Source: Smittium culicis (Eukaryota > Kickxellomycota > Harpellomycetes > Harpellales > Legeriomycetaceae). Taken from it: 10,576 bases of DNA. The DNA lies in contig LSSN01004813.1 of NCBI GenBank assembly GCA_001970855.1, positions 1 through 10,576 of the forward strand. The letters run 5' to 3'. A program made the translations under genes and the position numbers. The notes under the pieces are model-generated. The model had not been told where the DNA came from. It made no database searches and saw nothing but the letters and a program-made list of their open reading frames with translations. This document shows positions 1 through 5,131 of this stretch, piece by piece; within the stretch, counting starts at the first letter, position 1; each line of letters opens with the position of its first letter.

Positions 1-661
1 AATAATAAAGCAACAAAGCTTAAAAGCGTTAACATCAATGTAGCTGATGGACTCCATGGAATAGATTTTGATTCTAAAAGCAATAAAGGTTCTATAAAGC
101 TTAAAAAAGCATCTAAAATAATTCCTGTTGTTAGCGAAAAAGAAGAAACTTTATTCGCATTAGATCAGAATAAGGTAAATTAAAATTAAAATTTTTTATA
201 TGAAAAATTGTACACTTTAAAAAATACTCTTTAATTCTAAATAGATTAGCTCTCGGATTTCTAAGCTGGGTGAAACAATACTGAAAAAAAACCCAGAATT
301 TGGAGATTTAAAAAATAATAGTGCACCTTTACACAGTGCTTCAAACAAAAGCTCTTATGAGAAACTTGTGTTATCTCCAAAAAAATCTAAAAAAAAGGCA
401 TATAAAAGAATATCTAAAAGTGATACACGCAGCTCCAAATCAGGAAAAAATGATGAAAATAAGAAAGATAAAAAAAATGGTAGTAAGGGAATTATTAAAA
501 GGTTCAATAACTATATGTCAAATATTAAAACGGAAAAAATTGAATTGGACCCAAATGACCAGGAGTCCCCTCCTATTACTGCAGTAGAAAATATTGATAA
601 TAGTGATATAAATCAAAAAAATCCTAATAGTAGTATTCATAATATCGCACTCGACCATTGA
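1..661 (+). CDS. 3' part of a spliced gene, unknown protein with lysine/serine-rich tail (join 1..174, 245..661)
   Basis: The first base is in frame; the 5' part lies outside the window. Exon 1 (58 codons) begins NNKATKLKSV and runs to LALDQNK-type sequence ending in AAG at 174. Unspliced, it would meet TAA at 181-183 after only two more codons. Removing a 70-nt GT-AG intron (175-244) joins codon-phase 0 to phase 0, and the frame continues for 138 residues to TGA at 659-661. This gives 196 visible residues. The tail is hydrophilic and low in complexity. It contains a basic patch (PKKSKKK, about visible residues 103-109, then AYKRISK and a KKDKKNGSK stretch) that could be a nuclear localisation or nucleic-acid/membrane binding segment, then an acidic and asparagine-rich end with ESPP. 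No transmembrane segment or signal is visible. I do not recognise the family. The two-exon model is well supported by phase; the function is not. Confidence 0.72.
175..244 (+). other. spliceosomal intron, 70 nt
   Basis: The donor is AAG|GTAAAT and the acceptor TAAATAG|ATT, with a possible branch site TTCTAAAT ending about 3 nt before the acceptor AG. Both exon ends are in phase 0. The intron contains in-frame stops (TAA at 181-183 and TAG at 242-244, the latter formed by the acceptor itself), while the flanking exons stay open for 58 and 138 codons. Its length is typical of fungi and compact protists. A second AG at 248-249 is a less attractive acceptor because it breaks the frame. Confidence 0.7.
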
Positions 662-935
662 AAAAATATTACAAGTTATTAATTTTTCATACTGGATTTT
701 TTCTATTTTTGCTTCATTGATCATTTGGATAATTAATTTAAGGAAGGAATACTTTATTTAACATATAATTTCAAATTAGTAGGTTTTTTTTTGACAGATA
801 TTGTCAGAATGTTTGATATTTTCATAAAAATAACATCAAATAAAAATATTATTGATTTAACATTATTTTTTAACTCTTTCACGAGAGATAGGCTGTTTTT
901 TATATATAAAATATAGCTAATTTTTTTCAATTTAC
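662..935. other. AT-rich spacer with overlapping weak open frames
   Basis: This is the spacer downstream of the first gene. A plus-strand frame without ATG at its start stays open from 737 to the TAG at 914-916 (contains LTDIVRMFDIF and FNSFTRDRLFFIYK). The minus strand is open across the same bases (61 codons from 939). In DNA this AT-rich, open stretches of about 60 codons arise by chance, and two opposed frames cannot both be coding, so I do not call a gene. AATAAA at 839-844 could serve the first gene as a poly(A) signal but is uninformative here. Confidence 0.4.
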
Positions 936-949
936 ACAATCCAATTCTG
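936..949 (+). repeat. target-site duplication, left copy
   Basis: Left copy of the 14-bp direct repeat. It is followed directly by T11 (950-960), which is the poly(A) tail of the minus-strand insert. With five G/C bases in so AT-rich a background, an identical 14-mer 145 bp away is very unlikely by chance. Confidence 0.65.
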
Positions 950-1038
950 TTTTTTTTTTTATATCTCGGATTTTATTAACATAAATAACAGCTAAATTAA
1001 TAAAAATTAAAATAGTCAAAAATTTATAAGTATCCTCT

Positions 1039-1052
1039 GGCGGTCTACCGCC
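1039..1052. repeat. G+C-rich perfect inverted repeat inside the retrocopy
   Basis: GGCGGT and ACCGCC are separated by CT; as RNA they would form a 5-bp GC stem with a 4-base loop. The surrounding 1034-1072 is about half G+C, unlike nearly all of the window, so the source RNA was compositionally different from its present surroundings. Confidence 0.55.
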
Positions 1053-1080
1053 GGCGTACCCTATGGACATTGCTTCAAGT

Positions 1081-1094
1081 ACAATCCAATTCTG
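1081..1094 (+). repeat. target-site duplication, right copy
   Basis: Right copy of the same 14-bp repeat, bordering the 5' (truncated) end of the minus-strand insert. The inferred empty site would read straight from the repeat into ATAATC at 1095. This is not the TTTT/AA site preferred by mammalian L1 endonuclease, so a different endonuclease type would be implied. Confidence 0.65.
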
Positions 1095-1144
1095 ATAATC
1101 AAAATAATATTGCTTACTTTAAGCCAGCCAACAAATAATAAAAT

Positions 1145-1158
1145 AAATTATAAATTAT
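1145..1158. repeat. two copies of a 7-bp tandem repeat (AAATTAT)
   Basis: AAATTAT is repeated twice without a break. The same heptamer, in rotated form, is the last unit of the larger array at 1247-1274. Confidence 0.5.
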
Positions 1159-1246
1159 AAAAGATTCATTAATTTCACTGTTTTAAAAAGTATTTGATGT
1201 GACATGGGAAACTATTTATTGCTAATATTTGGAATAATTATTTTTT

Positions 1247-1274
1247 AAGTATAAAGTATAAAGTATAAATTATA
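1247..1274. repeat. four-copy 7-bp tandem repeat (AAGTATA x3, then AATTATA)
   Basis: Three perfect AAGTATA units are followed by a one-base variant. This is a short minisatellite, presumably from replication slippage. Its period of 7 also appears at 1145-1158 and at 9302-9329. Confidence 0.7.
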
Positions 1275-1323
1275 AACACCTTTGAACTACTCCGACCAAC
1301 TTGAATGTAATTTAGAACTCTAA

Positions 1324-1666
1324 ATGTATGGTAATGGTGAGTCAAAGATTATATCAAGTTTTTCTAGATGATTTTATATAATTTTAATGAAAGTGAAAAT
1401 AAAATAAAATAATCTATTGTTGACTAAATTAAGTCTTTCGTAGACTGCAGCTTGTTAATCCACAAATAAAATTAAAGAATTTGGCACAATATTTTATACA
1501 CGCAGGAAAAGCATATAGAAATTTGGAGATCGCGTATAATCTTGCAAAAAAATACTATTGAATTTAGTATTTTCATATTTTTGCAAGGTATTTGGGAGTA
1601 GCGCGTCATTATTTACTGGCTAGCTTATTTATTAAATCACTAGATACTCTTTTAAAGCTAAATAGG
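1324..1666 (+). CDS. tentative small split gene or gene remnant (join 1324..1336, 1434..1533, 1588..1666; 3' end not found)
   Basis: Three short segments join in one frame. ATG at 1324 leads to a donor GTGAGT at 1337. The acceptor TTAAG ends at 1433, preceded by GACTAAAT, which resembles the branch-like motif of the intron at 175-244. Exon 2 then reads VFRRLQLVNPQIKNLAQYF followed by IHAGKAYRNLEIA. A 54-nt candidate intron (1534-1587) holds the only two in-frame stops, and exon 3 reads YLGVARHYLLASLFIKSLD to a donor-like AGG|GTAAAT at 1667. The 64 residues are amphipathic and helical in pattern. NPQIKN...AGKAY loosely recalls the NPxLKNF..xGKxY region of IMD/I-BAR domains, but this is a weak memory-level likeness. 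No convincing last exon or stop follows. It may be a decayed gene. Splicing is inferred only from motifs. Confidence 0.25.
1541..1587. repeat. imperfect hairpin within a candidate intron
   Basis: The left arm CTTGCAAAAAAATACTA (1541-1557) pairs with 1565-1587, which reads TAGTATT...TTTTTGCAAG. There is one 6-nt bulge and a 7-nt loop TTGAATT. The outer 10 bp and inner 7 bp are perfect. The hairpin covers nearly all of the proposed 54-nt intron and contains both stops that interrupt the flanking open frame. A small inserted inverted repeat would look the same. Confidence 0.55.
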
Positions 1667-2873
1667 GTAAATATTTTATAATACTATCTAATGTATGGGA
1701 GATTATTTCAAATATTGCAATCTTTTTCCATTATTGTTTCATTTACTTCACTTTAGCTTTTATTTATAGCTGACATTTGAAAATATTAAAAAATCGATTA
1801 TCTGATACCACTAATATGTTTTTCTAGTTCTTATAGTAATATAGTAGATATTAAAAACATTTTTTCTCTTCAAAAAGAATATCTCATATTTGAAAGTAAA
1901 TTCTGGTATATTAGATCATAAAGCTAATAGAAAAATTACAAATCTTGATACTAATACTTCACTAATATAAATTAAATTAATAAAAATTATTGATATTTGA
2001 CACTTGCTTATATTTGAGATTCTGAGATTTGAGTATACTTTGAATAAGCTTATTATTATTCGTCTTATAATTTAAGAATTGTTTATATAGTTGGCTGATT
2101 CGATATGGAATTTCTTTTTTTCCTATTTATTCACATAACTTTATTATTACTTGCTAATAAAAGGTTATGATTTGTTTATTAACTAGTAATTTTTACTTGA
2201 ATTTATAATATATAACGCTCAATGTTATAGAATGATTCCTGGATAAAGAATCCCTCATATAAATAAAGAAATAAACTTTTCGAGTTAGAATAATCTTTTT
2301 TACAAACTGATATTATTTACTTTTCAAAAAGATACACTTTTTTCTAAATTCTCAAAATCTGCCAAAGGTTGAAAATAATTCGAATGCATACTAAAAAAAT
2401 TAGTTCTTTTTGTGATTGAAATAAAAATTAGCAAAAAAATTTCTTATTTTAGTTATATCCCGAAGAAATCGGTTTTATATATGTTATTTCTTGGATGTAA
2501 TTTAATACCCTTCAGAGTAGGGACAGATCAAGAAAAAAAAAATCAATTAAAATTTTTAGAATGTTGATCAATAAACTCTTACCTCTTCATTTCTCTATAA
2601 AAAATTTAATAAAAAATAAATAAATTTAATATATGTTTTTTTTTTTTTTGATTTTTTAAAATTTTGAATTACCATTTACAAAAACTTTCTAATTTTTTTT
2701 GTGTCGTTTAATTTTAAAAGTGACAAAATGTGTAAAAGCAAGGAAAATTTATCATTATCAAAATTTATATTCGGCGTTTGAGAGTCATTTCCGTTTTTGA
2801 AATAAAAATGAACTAGGTTGAAATTAAAATTTATTAAAAGGAAATTATAATAATGTAAATTTTTTGATTTATA
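1667..2873. other. AT-rich region without supported genes
   Basis: I see only short chance-level open frames and homopolymer runs, including T14 at 2636-2649. A 22-codon frame at 2105-2170 (MEFLFFLFIHITLLLLANKR) resembles a signal peptide but leads nowhere convincing. No RNA gene or repeat family is visible. Confidence 0.5.
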
Positions 2874-2958
2874 AGAGCGTTTTATACACTTTATTTAATA
2901 CATATTAACAGATAAATGCAAAAAAAACTCACAGTATTGCATTTATGAAACGCACTCT
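2874..2958. repeat. nested inverted repeat (hairpin inside a stem)
   Basis: The outer arms AGAGCGTTTT (2874-2883) and GAAACGCACTCT (2947-2958) pair in 10 positions, with one G-U pair and a 2-nt bulge (CA, 2953-2954). Inside, ATAAATGCAA (2912-2921) and TTGCATTTAT (2937-2946) form a perfect 10-bp stem with a 15-nt A-rich loop. The two stems share the base of the right arm, so an 85-nt RNA would fold as a compact two-stem structure with a large internal bulge. No protein frame covers it. It could be a small ncRNA, a MITE-like remnant or chance; the nesting argues against chance. Confidence 0.5.
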
Positions 2959-4074
2959 AATATGATTAAAGATAAAAAAAATATTAATAGTTCTTTTGCT
3001 AAAAAATTCATTTACATAATCCAGCCCTGAGAAAAGCTTCATAGCATAAAAAAACTATTTTTAGTCTCAAAATACTTTAAATTGTGAAAGAGCTATATAA
3101 ATGTTACATTTTACTGATAATTTTTTTTTCATATTTCAAAATGGTAAAATATGACTGTTTTTTATAATTAAATATACACTCAAAACTATACTCAAATAAT
3201 TTTATCTGAATTTTAAATCAAATTCTATTTAATAAATATTAAAATTTTTATGTGAAAATATGTACAAGGTAGCATGAAGAAATTTCTTGATTTTTTATTT
3301 TTTTGAGCTATCACTATTTCAGAAATAAGTAATTTAAAAAAATATTTAAATTTTATATTGCTATTTTTTTCAAAAAAAATAAAAGTAGTTGATTTAGAAA
3401 AAATTAACAATTTATTTGATAATCAAAGTAAATTAATTTGGTGGATCATATCTATGAATAGATAAATCATAAAAAAATATCTAATAAATACGTGCTGTTA
3501 TTTCATTCAAACCGTTATCAAGTAGTTTATACTTACACCGCGTAGTTCTCAATGTGATGATTATATATGCTTAATATAAGTCTTTTAAAAGAATAATTTA
3601 TAAGAGGTGTTGTTTAAAAGTATTATTTATGACATTTTTAACGCAACAAAATTAAATATTATAGTATTATAATTTAGTAGGAAGCTTTTCTTTTAATTAT
3701 TTGTGTTATTTCCTAAAAAACTTATAACTTAGTAAAATTTCTATCATTCTTTTTATACCCTTTTTTTTAAGTAGTCTGTTTCTGAAACTTCTATAAAATG
3801 AATAGGGTCATATGAGCTGGTAGAATTGTTAAATGCTTGATAAATTATAGCTAAATATGAAAAACACGGTAAAATATATCTAAATATGATAAATTAAAAT
3901 AATAAAAGTAATCCTCATGATTTACACAGTTATTTAAAAACTACATGAATAAAAAGAAATGTTATAATATTAACAAAGCTAATTAAAAATATGAGTAACC
4001 TGTATTTAGTATATCTATAATATCGCTCCATGAAATGTCGTATAAAATTTGTTATAAAACGCCTAGTTCCACAA
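2959..4074. other. AT-rich region without supported genes
   Basis: This stretch holds many homopolymer runs and no long open frame beyond chance. The minus strand at 3225-3410 is open for 61 codons, but it is a phenylalanine/isoleucine/lysine-rich translation of A/T runs and not gene-like. A minus-strand frame around 3480-3575 contains RCKYKLLDNGLNEITARIY before a stop. It is slightly more protein-like but only about 30 codons long. Confidence 0.45.
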
Positions 4075-4102
4075 AAGAGTCTTATACTAGTTATAGACTC
4101 TT
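4075..4102. repeat. hairpin 1 of the array upstream of the tRNA pair
   Basis: AAGAGTCT (4075-4082) pairs perfectly with AGACTCTT (4095-4102). After a one-base bulge, ATA/TAT continues the stem to a 5-nt loop CTAGT. Confidence 0.6.
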
Positions 4103-4108
4103 ATAGTA

Positions 4109-4142
4109 CGAGAGGATGATTGTGATTATACATCCACTCACG
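4109..4142. repeat. hairpin 2 of the array
   Basis: GGATG (4114-4118) pairs with CATCC (4131-4135) over a 12-nt loop. The stem continues outward past an A-A mismatch through AG/CT and, after a 2-nt bulge, CG/CG. It starts 6 bases after hairpin 1. Confidence 0.45.
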
Positions 4143-4221
4143 ACAAACAAAATAGATTTAAATGTTGAATTTAATTATAAAGTTTTATTTATGAATTTAA
4201 TATTTAATAGTTAGGAAAACT

Positions 4222-4241
4222 AGAAGAAACTAAAATCTTCT
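4222..4241. repeat. hairpin 3 of the array
   Basis: AGAAGA (4222-4227) pairs with TCTTCT (4236-4241) over an 8-nt loop AACTAAAA. This is the weakest of the group and would not be notable alone. Confidence 0.35.
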
Positions 4242-4261
4242 TTCAAAATAATAAAAGTTCT

Positions 4262-4288
4262 CCTCGAGCCAAACTTACTGTCTCGAGG
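4262..4288. repeat. hairpin 4 of the array
   Basis: CCTCGAG (4262-4268) and CTCGAGG (4282-4288) form a perfect 7-bp stem with a 13-nt loop. Each arm itself contains the palindrome CTCGAG, so the arms are also direct repeats and could pair between molecules. Only 5 bases (4289-4293) separate it from the next hairpin. Confidence 0.65.
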
Positions 4289-4293
4289 TATTT

Positions 4294-4330
4294 ATAGCTC
4301 TAGAATCCGGTATTGGTATTCTAGAGTTAT
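4294..4330. repeat. hairpin 5 of the array, 13-bp stem
   Basis: ATAGCTCTAGAAT (4294-4306) pairs with ATTCTAGAGTTAT (4318-4330). Twelve pairs are Watson-Crick and one is G-U (4297/4327), with an 11-nt loop CCGGTATTGGT that can close further by CC/GG. The arms hold the palindrome TCTAGA. It abuts the next hairpin with no spacer. Confidence 0.7.
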
Positions 4331-4362
4331 CGTGAATATGTGTCATGTGGCACACATTCACG
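4331..4362. repeat. hairpin 6 of the array, 14-position stem with tetraloop
   Basis: 4331-4344 pairs with 4349-4362, from CGTGAAT against ATTCACG at the base to TC/GG at the tip. There are 12 Watson-Crick pairs, one U-G pair (4343/4350) and one A-C mismatch (4338/4355), and the loop is ATGT. The G-U pair and small mismatch fit an RNA structure better than a DNA palindrome. It lies 122 bp upstream of tRNA-Ala and could stack on hairpin 5. Confidence 0.7.
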
Positions 4363-4450
4363 TTGCACTAGATAAATTTATTAATGATATAGTAATATAA
4401 AAAAATATTATTGAGATAAACCAATAACTACAAGGATAAAAAACAGTATT

Positions 4451-4461
4451 TAATTATATAG
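4451..4461 (+). promoter_or_regulatory. possible TATA-like element for the tRNA transcript
   Basis: TAATTATATAG lies 24-34 bp upstream of the tRNA-Ala 5' end, where several fungi, plants and amoebae place a TATA box for Pol III tRNA genes. In sequence this AT-rich such a match has little weight by itself. Confidence 0.2.
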
Positions 4462-4484
4462 CAATTATTTTCAGGAAGTCGATA

Positions 4485-4556
4485 GGGGAATTAGCTCAGT
4501 GGTAGAGCGCTCGCTTTGCATGCGAGAGGCCGTGTGTTCGATCCCCACATTCTCCA
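4485..4556 (+). tRNA. tRNA-Ala, anticodon UGC
   Basis: A full 72-nt cloverleaf reads alanine GCA codons. The acceptor GGGGAAT/ATTCTCC (4485-4491/4549-4555) has a G-U at the third pair. The D stem is GCTC/GAGC with a short 7-nt loop. The anticodon stem CTCGC/GCGAG carries the loop TTTGCAT (TGC at 4517-4519). The variable loop is AGGCC, the T loop TTCGATC, and the discriminator A4556. The identity pair for AlaRS, G3-U70, is present (G4487/U4553). CCA is not encoded, as expected in a eukaryote. The T stem GTGTG/CCCAC has a U52-C62 mismatch (4535/4546 region), and this same base spoils the first position of the internal B box. No terminator follows; tRNA-Lys starts two bases later, so the two are probably co-transcribed. 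There is no intron. Confidence 0.95.
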
Positions 4557-4558
4557 TT

Positions 4559-4631
4559 GCCCGGCTAGCTCAATCGGTAGAGCGTGAGACTCTTAATCTC
4601 AAGGTTGCGGGTTCGACCCCCGCGTTGGGCT
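4559..4631 (+). tRNA. tRNA-Lys, anticodon CUU
   Basis: A 73-nt cloverleaf reads lysine AAG codons. The acceptor GCCCGGC/GTTGGGC (4559-4565/4624-4630) has two G-U pairs. The D stem is GCTC/GAGC. The anticodon stem TGAGA/TCTCA carries the loop CTCTTAA (CTT at 4592-4594). The variable loop is AGGTT, the T stem GCGGG/CCCGC is perfect, the T loop is TTCGACC, and the discriminator is T4631. The internal promoter is strong: A box TAGCTCAATCGG (4566-4577) and consensus B box GGTTCGACCCC (4610-4620). CCA is not encoded and there is no intron. It follows tRNA-Ala after only TT and ends in a T run, so it is the downstream member of a likely dicistronic transcript. Confidence 0.96.
4610..4620 (+). promoter_or_regulatory. 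internal B box of tRNA-Lys
   Basis: GGTTCGACCCC matches the TFIIIC B-box consensus GGTTCGANNCC exactly. The tRNA-Ala counterpart at 4535-4545 is TGTTCGATCCC, off at its first base. This box may therefore be the main TFIIIC anchor for the pair. Confidence 0.7.
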
Positions 4632-4636
4632 TTTTT
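4631..4636 (+). terminator. RNA polymerase III terminator (T6)
   Basis: Six T residues directly follow the last acceptor base, with the first doubling as the tRNA-Lys discriminator. This is the only T run of 4 or more between 4485 and 4636, so one terminator serves both tRNA genes. Confidence 0.8.
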
Positions 4637-5069
4637 GTCTTAATTTATATCTCTTTTGTTTTACAACCTAAATATTTGTTAAGTGTAAATGTTCATGTAT
4701 ACATATTGAGTGTTGATGATGTTTTTTCTAAAGTACATATAATATCTATAATAATTTCGAAGCTCTAATAACAATAATTAATTATTAGATTTATTGACCA
4801 AGGAGCCTTTGATTTGTAAAAAATTTGGTAATTGAATAAAAAAGTACTTTAATTAAATAAGTATAATTCGCTAATCAGACCAAGTAATCACAAAAAAAAT
4901 AAAGAAAAATGTGATAGCCTAACCTAACATGTATGCTTTTACCAACAATCAGTTACTTACACTATTCACGCAGCATATTTATAAACAGCACATTGATTTT
5001 TCCAATATTTGTTATATTTTTATGAACAGCAAACCTTTTTATATTTGCAAATAAGATATATAAATATAT
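4637..5069. other. AT-rich spacer with short inverted repeats
   Basis: There is no supported protein gene. ATCACA (4887-4892) and TGTGAT (4910-4915) form a 6-bp stem around 17 A-rich bases. TATAAACAGCA and TATGAACAGCA recur near 4980 and 5020. ATTTGCAAAT at 5043-5052 is a perfect 10-bp palindrome. GCAGCATA (4970-4977) is the inverse of TATGCTGC (5079-5086), inside the loop of the next hairpin. Confidence 0.45.
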
Positions 5070-5107
5070 TGGCGTAATTATGCTGCTTATTTCAGATTTT
5101 TACGCCA
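5070..5107. repeat. 8-bp perfect hairpin with 22-nt loop
   Basis: TGGCGTAA (5070-5077) pairs perfectly with TTACGCCA (5100-5107). The loop contains TATGCTGC, which could pair with GCAGCATA at 4970-4977 as a pseudoknot-like or alternative fold. Confidence 0.55.
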
Positions 5108-5108
5108 C

Positions 5109-5131
5109 CTAGATGTGTAAAATATGTCTAG
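5109..5131. repeat. short hairpin with several G-U pairs
   Basis: CTAGA (5109-5113) pairs with TCTAG (5127-5131), and the stem extends inward by four more pairs, three of them G-U, to a 5-nt loop. It starts one base after the preceding hairpin ends, so the two could stack. Confidence 0.45.

Larger units (their letters stand above)
936..1094 (-). mobile_element. short poly(A)-tailed retrocopy flanked by 14-bp target-site duplications
   Basis: The 14-mer ACAATCCAATTCTG occurs perfectly at 936-949 and 1081-1094, and the bases beside it differ. Between them lie 131 bp (950-1080). Read on the minus strand, this insert starts next to one repeat with a G+C-rich stretch (about 1072-1034), becomes AT-rich, carries AATAAA (977-972), and 11 nt later ends in A11 (960-950) abutting the second repeat. 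That is the layout left by target-primed reverse transcription of a 5'-truncated polyadenylated RNA, either an mRNA 3' end or a LINE/SINE-like element. No reverse transcriptase is in the window, so the machinery would act in trans. The minus strand is also open from 1118 to the TGA at 929-927 (63 codons; contains EAMSIGYAGGRPPEDTYKFL followed by a hydrophobic stretch). A genuine small membrane-protein exon is therefore the alternative. The parent RNA is not identified. Confidence 0.6.

Noticed and set aside
321..587. 88-codon plus-strand frame overlapping the first gene
   Set aside because: It is an out-of-frame shadow of exon 2 (245-661), starts at a GTG, and does not fit the splice phase.
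518..724. 68-codon minus-strand frame
   Set aside because: It lies antisense to exon 2 of the first gene and is rich in I/F/N from complementing AT-rich codons.
737..916. Plus-strand open frame with fairly balanced residues
   Set aside because: It has no clear splice donor or start, and the opposite strand is open over the same bases, so coding cannot be assigned.
2105..2170. Signal-peptide-like mini frame MEFLFFLFIHITLLLLANKR
   Set aside because: A run of T-rich codons gives hydrophobic residues by default, and no continuing exon gives more than a few codons.
2636..2649. T14 run as a possible second retrocopy poly(A) tail
   Set aside because: No matching target-site duplication was found on the other side, and homopolymer runs are common here.
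3225..3410. 61-codon minus-strand frame
   Set aside because: The F/K/I-rich translation of A/T runs is within chance length for this composition, and there is no splice or homology support.
3480..3575. Minus-strand frame containing RCKYKLLDNGLNEITARIY
   Set aside because: It has only about 30 codons and no upstream exon or start. The nearby GTAAGT is inside the frame and does not help build a gene.
4499..4768. 89-codon plus-strand open frame
   Set aside because: It is the translation of the two tRNA genes (4485-4631) and their flank, not a protein gene.
4918..4929. CCTAACCTAAC, two units of an insect-type telomere repeat
   Set aside because: Two units are too few, and nothing around them suggests an interstitial telomere.
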